From Paralichthys olivaceus (taxonomy: Eukaryota > Chordata > Actinopteri > Pleuronectiformes > Paralichthyidae), in the NCBI RefSeq assembly GCF_024713975.1, contig NC_091102.1:21115001-21179000 (forward strand): a stretch of 64,000 nt of DNA, read 5' to 3'. The translations under genes and the position numbers were made by a program. Below are positions 26,356 through 37,138 of this stretch, in pieces. The number at the start of each line of letters is the position of its first letter. The stretch's first letter is position 1. Below the pieces are notes generated by a model that saw nothing but the letters and a program-made list of their open reading frames with translations, was not told the origin of the DNA and ran no database searches.

Positions 26356-27918
26356 TGACTAAATGATTCTTATACAGGAACTAAAAATAACTTTCTTATT
26401 AAATAGAAAACTGAAACAAAAATAGAATTAAAGGTGAAAAAATGAAGTGTTGCTTATTGTACAAAACAGAGAATGAAAATAGAGCTAAGAAATGAAAATC
26501 ATATATCGTACCCTGATACAGTGGTAGGCCTTTTGCAAATAATCAAAAACAGTATTGTACACAGTAACTCAATGGCCTTGCCATCTTAGTACAATAGCTA
26601 AAATCTTGGCCTCTTTGGTTCCATTATTTAAAATACATTTGAAACAAAATTCAATTTACTTCTATAAAAATAACATTTCAATGGCAGTTTTTGTTTCACT
26701 AATCCTGCAACTTTTCAGTGCAAACATCACAACAATCATTCGCTTTGGAAAGGAAGCGAAAGATTACATTTCAAGTATTGATAAAGAGTTGAGGACTGGA
26801 GAGAGAGAGGAGGAGAGAGAAAGGAGAAATGGAAAAAGAATTCAGTCTAATAGAGAATGTTGAGTATGGGTATAGGTTACTATACATTGCATAGCTCATG
26901 TGGCACTTATTTAGCGATAGGACAGGACACTCAGTACCCCTTGGAAGGCATTTCTTTAAACAAGTGCTATTCAGGGTGTGCATTTCAGTTTCTGCAAGTG
27001 CTGCACTGCACTGTGGCAACGCACTGGGCTGAAACTAGAGTCTCTGTGTCCTTAGGCCCCCACCTCTACAGAAACGTATGGCCCAGGAAGAAGCAGTTCT
27101 CTCTCTGTCGCTCCTAGCACACAAGTGAAGTGCACTCATGAGTTCTATCTTCACCTGGTTGTCATGGTAGCAGGGCCTGCAGCACTCTTGACAGGCAGGA
27201 GGTTGAGGTTGAGGGCCTTAGTCAACAGCAAGAATGACAACAGCAGCCGCAGCAATTGCTCCGTAGAGGGCTTTCATTTGCAACTGTGCTGCTGCGCAGT
27301 GTATAATCCTGCAAGGCATTAAGCGCTGCCGCTGTCTAATTCCATCAGAGAGGACAGTCAGACTGTGTCTGTCGGCATAGTAGCGAAGTGCTGGTGTTCA
27401 GAATTGTATAAGCTGATGAATTGTCAGTGCTTTATAAAAACAAAAGTCTGTTATGTGCTTAAAGTATTTAAGGGGGTTGGAGGAGCAAGGTTGGGAGTGT
27501 GGGGATGGTGAAGCCAATCATGTCATTGGCTGATCCTGTCACTTTCCTTAAGCGCTTTTTATCTTCATTCAAGAGGAGATGATGGGCCATTATTTTTTGA
27601 CTAGAAATGGCAAACTAGAGTAAAATATCATTTGGTGATAACATTCCCTTCTCATCCCACTGCTGACAAGTTGGACAGCAAGTATGTCACTCAGTCTGAT
27701 AAATACGCCCACACAAGCAGGAGTGAACACACGCATGCACACATGGGCACAACACTGACACTTGCATTTGCAAGACTTCACCAGTGTGTGTGTGTGTGTT
27801 GCTTGCACATACAGTTGGTATAGATATATTGTATATGTGTACCGTACAATAACGTCCTGTTTGTACAAAAGGCCTTTCTGACTGTTCTGAGTTCAGATAA
27901 TGAAGAGTCAGTGTGGAT

Positions 27919-28269
27919 TCAAGCACAGCCACACTCCTCCACTATCATGTTGGGCACATCCCTCTTGACGATGTTGTATTCATCATCGAAGTACAACATG
28001 GACATAGTACTGAGCTTGGTGGGGATGCAGCAGGAGTTGACTGAGCCAGGGCTCATCCCTCTCATGCGGTACTGGTTCACGACTGTGGTGTGGAAGGATG
28101 AGGCCGATCCCGGCACTCCTGCCATGTAGGCCGGGCAGCTGCCCTCACAATAGTTACCATAATAGCCAGCTGGTGCAATGATCCAGTCATTCCAACCAAT
28201 AAGGCGGAAGTCTATGTAAAACTGCTGCCGACAGCATAAGCCCCCGCTGGTGCCATCACACTCCAGCCC
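27919..28269 (-). other. inhbb: Mature activin beta-B coding segment
   Basis: This is the part of exon 2 downstream of the RIRKR processing site: 116 residues plus stop. Cysteines fall at mature positions 4, 12, 13, 41, 45, 80, 81, 113 and 115, the complete nine-cysteine pattern of beta subunits (cystine knot plus N-terminal pair plus interchain Cys80). The N-terminal loop reads [13 protein letters not shown], one residue longer than in human. Confidence 0.95.
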
Positions 28270-31200
28270 CCGCTTACGAATGCGGTGCTTTCCATCCACC
28301 TGCCGTGCGCGCACCACCAGGAAGGGCCGGTGGGACGGATCACCTGGGTCCACCAGCACCGGAGCCACACCAGATGTCTCACAGCCATCACAGTGGACTT
28401 CCAGATCCTGCCTCCGGCTGCCTTTCCCAAATACTGCCCGCACTGCTTCTGAGAGGGGGAAAGTATGCCAGCCGCTGCGTTTCAGATCCACACGCTTCTC
28501 CACCAGGGACCAGCGGCCTGTTCCCCCTCCGCCACCACCCCCTGGTCCTCCCTCAACACTGCTCGAAGACCCAGCTTCCTGGTAATGGATCTTGACAGTC
28601 ACCTTCCTCCGCAGGCCCTTCTCAGGACCAGATGGTAGCACTCGGAAATAGAGCCACAGGTTGGCCTGGGACGCGTACAGGTGCTGGTTGCCCTCATTGG
28701 AGATGAGGAAGTAGAGACTGGACTTGACTGATGTGAGCCCATCTGTTGGAGACAAAACAAACAGAGGAGGAGTTTAATCTCAATTGGCCATTTGTATTCA
28801 TTGGTCATTTGTGTGGCGTCATGGTTGTCACCAGTTTTCTTAAATGTCATGAAGGTGGTTCACATGGCAACATCATGATATTATCAGATGCAGAGACAGG
28901 TGAGTCAAATACATTTATCCTATATCAAGAGAAAGGCCTATAGACTGTTTGCTTATAAAACTCACACACAGCATATGCTCACTTAGAAGGCAGAAAGCCC
29001 CCCCCCCAATCACCCCCACCCACCCACAAGCCAAGAATGGCACAGCTTTGTCTTTAAAGATCTGTTTTCCCCTTGTTTTCTCTGTTCTCCCTCAATCACT
29101 GTGTCAGGTGACCTCCCGAGGGAGCTCCTGATAGGCCAGCTGTGACAGGCCAGATCTGGGATCAGGCCCAGTTGGCCTAAGATCCAGTTTTGTAAGTGAC
29201 AGGGCCAAAAAAGGACAGAGGGGTGGGGGGATGGAGGGAGGAGAACAGAGAGAAGGAAGATGAAGCAAAGGAGGAAGGATGCAAGTGGAAAAGGTGGGAG
29301 GGTGACGGACATGGCCAAGGCCCCTGCGGGGTTCACTGAGTTCGTCGTTAGTGCCCAACCTGAACCCCACCCCCATCCTACCCAACCCCCCACCGCCTCC
29401 TTCCAGTGTAAGCACCCTGAGAGTGACAGCACAAAGCCCCCTGTGAGGCACTGGGAGACAGCCGCGCTGCAGCCCGGCATTGAAATACGTGGCCTTGCAG
29501 CAAAAAGCATGATGTGGCAAAAATAAAAGCCATTTACATGACACTGGCCACTTTACACAGCACCACAATGAAGAGATCCCGGGTGTCCAAAGGTGGCAAT
29601 GGGCTCTCCCTAGCAGTATTTTTTTCTAGGGCCTTAATGATGTCTTCCAAATTACCCTGAGGTAACATGAAAGGTTTCTATTTCTGGAGATTGGTACAAT
29701 GTGCTCAAGCAGAGCAGCGCCTTTGAAAGCAGCTAAATTACTTTGTTTGCCGACTGATTAGTGTGTGTCAATGTCAACAGGTGGCCACCAAAGACGGGCC
29801 CCCTCTTTAAGGCGCCTCACGCCTCTTCCTCCTGTAAACCACGGCTTTACACTCACTCAGGGGCCTGTTCAGACCAGCTCTCCACTCTGTAGCTTGTCAG
29901 CTGGGAGCTCAAGCTGTTCACACACACGTGCACACACACACACACACACAAACACATTTCCATCCACCCATGCACTGACACACACCCCACCCCACAGTAA
30001 GCAATACATCAAGTATCAGCCTTCTCAATACCAAAGACTGCGGGTAAAGTATCAAGTACACATTGTGTACACTCTGAAATCCATCTGAAGTGATTGACAT
30101 ACCTGCGACTGCTGTAAAGGCCCCTCAGGGCTACAAGTAACTAACCTCACCTCGTTCTGCACTGTACGTTCTTACTTGCCTCGACAGCTCCGAGCATAGA
30201 AACAGAGGCATCACGCAGCAATGAGTATACGATGACAGCACGATAAACAGGCAGGGTGAAGTCAGAAAATAAAACTGACCATGAGCGTAGGCGCTCAGCT
30301 GCTTCCCTGATTAGACGACTTGGTTACAACTTTCACATTTAACAAGTCACAGTTAAACCATTTGGTGTCAAGAGCTGGTGGGTATAACTGATCCAGGGTT
30401 GACAGTTTTGACATTCCATCACATTGATTAATGTGAAACAGTAACAGCGCTGATGTTATTACACAGTAGCTGCAACTTAATTTTAATGTCATTAGTGATT
30501 TACGAGCCTCTCAAATGTCAGAAAATGTTATCAAATGTTTTGTTTCCTCCAATCGACATATCTAGATACTTTCTATTACACAATTCCTCAGAATACAATA
30601 ATCAACAAACAAAAAAATCTGTTGGATTAACAACCTTTCGTCTCTGATTCATAGCCACACTTCTTATGAACCATAGAATAATGAAGAAGGGGTTGTAACG
30701 GAGTAAATACCAAAATTAAGGTTCAGCTGAGATTTAGTACATCAGCTGCATGAACTTTTGTACAGTTGGCAAACCGATGTCATCTCAAGGTCACTTTAGT
30801 AGCAGTCATACCAATGCGATCCTTGTCAGAACAGTTGTCACAGAATCATAGATTACCAATTTTCTGTTCTTATGAAACATCTGTAATGCTGCAGAAACAG
30901 ACAGTAATGGACCTTCAGATGAGACAGCTGGTGTATGGGAAGTCAAGAAGGAAGTCTACTCATCTGGCAAAAGTACTTTGAATGATGAAATAAATATTTG
31001 ACTGTAAACAAACGATTGATCACTGAGGACCACTGACGTCCCTTCAGCATCACTTCTACAGTATGTTTCCTACGCTGCATACAAGTTAGATCATTGGGCT
31101 TCCATAGGACTGAGCACATACATCAACATCCCTTATTCCAAGTGAGCTCCTCTTAAAGAGAGAATTGTTCTTTTCATCCAGTGTTAGCTGGCCCAGACAC

Positions 31201-32927
31201 GCCTCGCCTGACCCCGCAGTGGAAAGGTTGCTGGTGAGTATCAGCAGCCAGGACACCTGGGTGGGCTCACAAGGATAAAGAGCTGCTTCAGCGTGTCTCC
31301 ACCTGCGCCACCAAGTCAGGGAAGAGGCCATGGAAGCAGGCAGGCAGCTCCAGAGCTCATTACTCAAAGCCGCTGTCGACAAAGACCACACGGCGTGGAA
31401 GGACAAGGGCTCGGCAGAGAGCATGTGTGGCATTAACATGAGCAGAGGCGTGTGCACATGTAACAGCCATCCCTCAGGCCTGAGTCTCAGCTCGTGAGGA
31501 AAGGTTAAGGAGGTGTGGGAGGGCGGCGGAGGGGTAGGGGTGAGATGATGGACTATTGGGCTCTGCGGCACTGAGTCTGTTCTCGCTGAGACTTGAATGT
31601 GGATAATTATGAATAATTTTTTATTAATAAAGCATACATTATTACTAGCATCACATGTCAAACAGAGGCAGCAAGGCCCACTGACTACAACACACACTTG
31701 TGAGTGAATGTGGAAAATGTCTGGACCAGGTCCAGCAGCGCCCTGACTGACAGCTCCTCATGAAAGAGTTGTGTCCTGAAGTAAACCTGCCAACTGATCC
31801 TGTGGAGGAACCGGGCTGGAGTTAATGACCTCCCATAATGAAGTCTTAATTCCATGTCTTGGACCACTCGCCACGAGTTCACTGGGTCCAAACAGCTACA
31901 GCGAGCAATCAAGAAGCGCCGATCTAAACTTCTCCATCGACTCCTCTCTCTTTCGCCCTCCCTCCTTCCCTGTATGTGTTCCTCGCTCCGCTCCCGTGGA
32001 TACGGGACACCAAATCCCTCAGCGACGACCCATGGGACCATGTCAGGGGAGAAGGGAGATTGGCATCGACTCCCTCACCTGCCCGGGGGTTGCTTGGCAG
32101 ACCTCATACCTCTGCACTACTGCAACCGGAGATAAGAAGCCGAGGTTAACCCTGTGCTCAGGGGAAGCAGAGGACATATGCTGACCTCCCTGTTTCACAC
32201 ATACACAAAGCACATAAACACCTATCCACGTCCATTTGTTGGCTCACTACATATACCAACCTCACCCCCCACCTGCCTTGTCCTAAACTTTGACAACAAC
32301 AATTCAGGCTCCCTCATGCTTGGGGGGGACAAGCTCCCCTGGCTTCGGAGCTTTCTGGAGACCTTGCCTCTGAGCCATGCCCCGGCTGGCAGTATCTGAT
32401 CTTGGGGCGTGAGCCAGCTGGCCAGGAGGCAGACCGGGTCTAGGGAGCAGGGACCCAAGCCAGCTCCATGGTACAATGCCACACAAACGCTCAAAGGTGT
32501 GAGGAAGAATGGAACTTGGGAAAAAAATAGAAGGAGAAGAAGGAGAAGAAGCAAAGGAGCCCAGCGAACCTTTAGAACGACAAAAGCATTCTTTACAACA
32601 CTGCAATATGGGCACACACACACAATATCACCTCCCCCATCACCAATGCCATATCCCTCCACCCACACTCCCCAATCCAACCCTGCATGGACTCAAATGT
32701 CTCATGCATTATTCTGAGCAATATCTTTTGTTTTCCCTGCTTTTTTCTTCTTAACGTTGACATGCTGTGTTCGGCAGGAACACATAGTGCTCTTATAATA
32801 ATTGCCTTGCTTTTGTTCCCTTGTCATGAGGGTGCTCAGATCATTCCCATTGGAAGGCAGGACCCAGCAGTCCATTCAGGCTAATTGTACCGGCAGGGCC
32901 AATGGGAAAAGACAGGATGGTGTGTGT

Positions 32928-33002
<75 letters not shown>

Positions 33003-34223
33003 TGTGAACTCATCCTATTTTGGTGCATTTAATTGTATGTTTTCTTTTTGTTAAACTAACAGTTTGTGTCAAAGATGTTCTCACAGCGCTAACTGACAAT
33101 TATTGGATTCTGTCAAGCACAGATGATTTTAGGTCTGAGCATATGTGTGTGTGTAAGCCTGCATATGTGTATGTGTGTGCCTGTGTGTGGGGGGGTTCTC
33201 TTTGGACTTCTGAGAATTAGTTAGATACACATTCTTAGAGGAAGGGATAAATGGCCAATTGAGGGACTTTGTCCGTATTTAAAAGAGGGCATTATACATT
33301 GGAGTATTGAGTGTGAGCAGAGCTTTAGTGATGAAATTGGATTCAGAGGTTCTTTTTATCCCCTAGACAACACACGGGGGTAATTTAAGGACTCTTTCTT
33401 TAGTTTCATTTCTTCTTCATTTTCATCAAGCTGAAACAGGAGGTTTAACACCAAGTATTGGCTTCAGGCGGGAGTGAACAGTATATGGTAAATGGACTTA
33501 ATTTCTATTGCACTTTTCTAGTCTTTAGAGCAGATAAAGCCCTTTACAGTGTATATCTCATTCAGCCATTCACACACATCCATACACACTGCATCAGGAG
33601 CAGTGTCTTTCTCAGTTATACAGTAAACAAGAGGATGGGAGCAATGACAGCACTGGATCCAATGTAGTTCATATAAATACTTGCTATGTCTGTGTTCTTT
33701 CTCCATTGATTAAAACAATACTGTGGATTACTATGTGAGGTTATTAACTCACCTACACTGCCTGTTGCATAAAGTCAGACTGGATGGGTTCATCCAGGGG
33801 TCGATAGATGTTTTAGTTGAATTATTGATGACTACCTGATTCGGCGAAGCTGATGATCTCAGAGGTCTCCGCCTGAACCTCGTTGTTGTACGCAGACTGC
33901 CCGTCAAAGTTGGGGATCTCCACCCGGCCGTCCTCTCGCACTTTGCCGGCGTGCAGCCTCCTCAGCGCCGTCACCATCGCAGCCTTCGGGATGGGGTGGG
34001 TGATGTTGGGTCTTTCTCTCATCTGCAACCTGTTCAGAATGTGCCTCTTCACCGCCTCCAAAAAGTCTATGTTCTCCCGCTCCGACTGATCCGGCGCTCT
34101 GAGGCCGCAGGACGCGCACGACTCCTGGGTCGAGGTCTGCGCCTCTGCCCCCGTCACCGAGCTGCAGCGCACGGAGACAAAGCACGCGACTAAACAGGAC
34201 AACGCCAGACTGTATAAGCTCAT
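27919..34223 (-). CDS. inhbb: Inhibin/activin beta-B subunit precursor (two coding exons)
   Basis: This encodes the beta-B chain of activin B, activin AB and inhibin B, secreted TGF-beta family dimers that regulate FSH release and gonadal and embryonic signalling. Coding exon 1 is 34223-33836 and exon 2 is 28742-27919. The join (g|at) makes an Asp codon, and the 5.1-kb intron is GT-AG. The product is 403 residues (human 407). Residues 1 to about 20 form a hydrophobic signal peptide, then comes a prodomain with LPxx-type amphipathic helices ([14 protein letters not shown]). Exon 2 continues with [20 protein letters not shown]. The furin site RIRKR is at 283-287. The mature chain, 288-403, has nine cysteines and ends [13 protein letters not shown] and MRG.SPG.VNSCC are near-identical to human. 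The start is the first ATG in a CpG-rich exon followed by a clear signal peptide. A polyglycine insertion lies at about 194-205. Confidence 0.97.
29920..29956. repeat. (CA)n microsatellite
   Basis: CA repeats with single GTG and AAA interruptions, inside the inhbb intron. Confidence 0.9.
32931..32999. repeat. Pure (TG)34 microsatellite
   Basis: About 69 bases of uninterrupted TG, flanked by shorter imperfect TG. It lies inside the inhbb intron, 840 bases from the exon 1 donor. Long alternating purine-pyrimidine tracts can adopt Z-form DNA and are highly polymorphic. Confidence 0.97.
33486..33640 (-). mobile_element. SINE fragment, reverse orientation
   Basis: The reverse complement carries the same tail as the element at 43584-43820: GAATGGCTGAATGAGATA, CACTGTAAAGGGCTTTA, GACTAGAAAAGTGCAATAGAA and a final AAGTCCATTTACC. 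These are the conserved words of a widespread fish SINE tail. The tRNA-like head is not recognisable. Confidence 0.65.
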
Positions 34224-34886
34224 TTTCTCAATTTAAAGGTGTAAGTCCAAAGGGCTAATCAAAACAAGCATGAAAAGACACACACGCATACACACCGGCT
34301 AGCACGCACACACGCGCGCGCACACACTCTAAAGTGAACGCAAGTTAATGTAAAACATATGAAAGTTCCGGGGGCACATCCACTTGTTCTCCAAGAGTCA
34401 TCCACAGAGGCCAATGAGAGGTTTGTATTCCCAGTCATACAAGAGTGCAGCTCAAGTGATGAGGCTAATTAACTCCTGTCATCGTGCGCTCACTTGTCCA
34501 GCAACGCGCAAAATAAAAGTCCATGTAGCTGACGCGCTCCAGTCATGCCACGTTCACCTCACACGCGTAATCTAGCAAAACACAAGCGGACAGGTCACCG
34601 ATAAGTCTGAATTAAACCCAGTGCGCATCAGCTCAGTACCGTCTCCCCCATTCAAACAACATGCAGCCGCGCTCCCGAGGAGAGTGTCAGCGCTCCGTAG
34701 GTCCCGGCGTGTTTCTGTGAATGCGCCTGAGTGACTGAGTGACTGAGTGAGTGCGGAGTCCCGTGCGCGTAGCTGTGGATGGCCAACTCCGTGCGTCCCT
34801 GCGAGATGCTGCTGCTGCTGCTGCTGCTCACAGAGACCCTGCTCTCCCTTTGCAATCACGACAACAGGGGCTCCGCTCACCCAAAG

Positions 34887-34894
34887 TTTTTATA
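34887..34894 (-). promoter_or_regulatory. inhbb: Candidate TATA box of inhbb
   Basis: TATAAAAA occurs on the minus strand about 665 bases upstream of the inhbb ATG, just beyond a CpG-rich stretch. Initiation about 30 bases further in would give a 5' leader of about 640 bases. It is plausible by position and motif only; no transcript evidence is available. Confidence 0.3.
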
Positions 34895-34899
34895 CACGA

Positions 34900-36890
34900 G
34901 TGGAAACCACGTGGGGATTTCCACCAACTGGACGCACCGGATTATTAGACTACTACGTCTCCAGAGCCCCACTGATGGGACACGGGTTTATTATGGTAAC
35001 ACGCTGCACAGAGAGGTTGCATAATTTCTACTTTTCCTCCTTCCAACATAAAGGCTCGCGTTATTTTACCTACAGCCTGTGACTGTGCGTAACTTCATTT
35101 GATTATCCAGTTTGAACATCATTCACAGGTTTGGTGAGGACACTGCGTAAAGTCCACACTCAGCCACATCTCAAACATCACGTTATAAGGTCATGTAAAA
35201 CAGACCAGAAATTTAAACCAGCACAGGAACCCCCAGTCACCTGGAATCATTTATTTAGGAGAAGAAAAACCTTCAGTTATAAACAGATTTTCTTAAATTG
35301 TATATCCTATTGTATAAATAGGATATTTGAAATAAAAGTCATCATATATTTCAAGGGATCTGGATAAAGTCATAAATGTTGTCAGGGACTTCAGTCAAAT
35401 TAGTTCATGGCTGGTTATCATCCAGATTACCAAACAAAGAGCGCCATCTACCGAATGAGACCTTTCATTGCACACCAGGTAGATAGATGCATGTATGAAT
35501 CACAGTATATTACAATAATGAGGCCAGTCATGGTAGGTGTAATCAGTGTATATGTGGTAGTTTTTGTGTCATTCATGGAGCAGTGATGAAGTATAATACA
35601 AAGTATAATGATAAAGGGAGGTGCAGCAGTAATGGATTAGAGCAGCTTGACGTGCGGCATAACAGCTCATTTACTTTCCGACAGGTACACACACAAATCA
35701 CGTGCACACTAAGAATAGGTTTACCTTGCTCATCAGAGTGTTACAGATGCTAGTATTAGAATTTATTTAGAAATGACTCCAACTTTGAATTCTATTGGAC
35801 GTCCTTAAGTTTCCACAGATACCTAATGTCCTCTGCTCAGTTTATAATGTGTATAAAACAATGCACAGACATCTAGAATACCTGTATCCGATAAAATGAT
35901 GCAACTATAAAAACTTTTTGGCTCTGAATAATTCCTGAGCTCAATACTCTCTGACTTTCCCTGCAACTCTCTATCCCAAGGACACTAATTGCTATTGCAT
36001 GTATAAAATAGGCTATGTCACAAATATGTTGTTTCATTATTCATAAAGTGGAGGGGGCATTCATTTACATTCAGTGTTTAGCAAATATTACGCATACTTC
36101 TAGCTGAGGATTTATACACATTTAGTGTAGTATGCATACTGCTACTTATGCTATCGTATTATACTATTGCTGTAGTATACTGTGCCTCAACTCCTGCAGT
36201 TACTGGTGAGACAGAGGGACCAACACAACACTGAGCTCTGGCGCCATCGTGTGTAGGTTAGGTCATATTATAGGGATCGTCAGAAGGATGATGCCATGTT
36301 TGTGTCATGTAAAGGAAATCGTACATTGTCAGATGCACCCTGCAGATGTGGCAGATTGTGGGTTTGAAATATGTCACATACATTCAGTACGAATAAACAA
36401 TAAACTACCACAGGAGGAGGTCGAAGGTGTTGACTGATCCTGATTTTCATGCGTTATGCACCATACTCAGAACTTGTATACACATTTCCTGACAGCATAT
36501 GAAAGTAACAAGTGAAGCCCAAATGTGTTGATCGCACCCTGGTGGCTGTCTGCTGCACATGTCATAAACTCCTCATCAAGCAGACAGTGCAGCTCCACAC
36601 CGCAGACTCTGAGTCCAAATGGAGTCACAACATGGCAGCACCTGAATCCGAGATATGCTGGCTTCATTTTTGTTCAGTTGGAGTGAACAGAGAAGCTTCT
36701 GTACAGTCAGTGGTACTTACTCCTTTGTGTTCGTAATAACACTACTGCTTATATACTTCTTAATCCATCAATCCATTCATCAATCAGATATACTTCTTTT
36801 TGTTTATTGGCTGTAAGGGTCTGGAGCTATACACACTTGTTAATGACTTTAGTAACTTACAAGGTCTTTCTGTCTTCATGCCATTTTCGA
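34900..36890. other. Intergenic region between inhbb and the kelch gene
   Basis: No gene is recognised. It contains a small hairpin at 35301-35325 (ATATCCTAT with its complement ATAGGATAT), and a repeat-like segment near 36520-36690 with the words CACAACATGGCAGCACCTGA and GGCTTCATTTTTG that recur in fish repeats. Confidence 0.5.
36520..36690 (+). repeat. Probable decayed teleost interspersed repeat
   Basis: It contains CACCCTGGTGGCTGTCTGC, CAACATGGCAGCACC and GGCTTCATTTTTG in the order familiar from high-copy fish repeats of the type also seen near 59620-59790. No termini are recognisable and the boundaries are approximate. Confidence 0.3.
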
Positions 36891-36894
36891 ATGA

Positions 36895-36900
36895 TTTATT
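36895..36900 (-). terminator. Candidate poly(A) signal of the kelch gene
   Basis: A minus-strand AATAAA lies about 240 bases beyond the stop codon at 37139. It is the nearest canonical hexamer downstream, at a normal distance for a compact 3' untranslated region. Confidence 0.45.
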
Positions 36901-37138
36901 TGAGCAACGCTAATATAAAATGTGAGAAATGCATAAATTCACAACAAAAAAATAGACAGTAGTTTTATAGAAATATTTCAAGTTGTTTTCTTATTTACAG
37001 GATGATGTAAGCTCTTTGAATATGTGAGATTAAAAAATATAAAGTGATGTTAGAACACTGACGAAGTGATATTATAACACAGTTTTTCAACACTCCTCGT
37101 GTGAAGAAAATATCTGTTGAATGTTCTTTCACAGGCCA

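Larger units (their letters stand above)
28743..33835 (-). other. inhbb: Intron of inhbb
   Basis: The donor AG|GTAG is at 33836/33835 and the acceptor CCAACAG is at 28743. It contains a C-rich tract near 28,997-29,030, CA/TG microsatellites (29920-29956 and 32931-32999), and a reverse-oriented SINE fragment (33486-33640). Several long open frames (for example 31086-31697 and 29010-29568) resemble no family and overlap each other, so I treat them as chance frames in GC-rich intron. Confidence 0.85.

Noticed and set aside
28250..28595. Plus-strand frames of 96-111 residues
   Set aside because: They are antisense shadows of the inhbb second exon, rich in Pro because of the glycine tract on the other strand.
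29010..29568. Two overlapping minus-strand frames of 166 and 154 residues
   Set aside because: They overlap each other in different frames across a C-rich/G-rich intron stretch and resemble no family.
31086..31697. 203-residue open frame on the minus strand in the inhbb intron
   Set aside because: It has no recognisable domain, a Pro/Thr-rich and low-complexity composition, and lies wholly inside a well-defined intron; long chance frames are common in GC-rich sequence.
32222..32680. 152-residue minus-strand frame in the inhbb intron
   Set aside because: Poly-Leu and poly-Ser runs come from a GAA/GGA tract; there is no family similarity and no splice support.
33904..34193. Frames antisense to or out of frame with inhbb exon 1
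   Set aside because: The signal peptide and prodomain reading in the minus-strand frame from 34223 fully explains this stretch.
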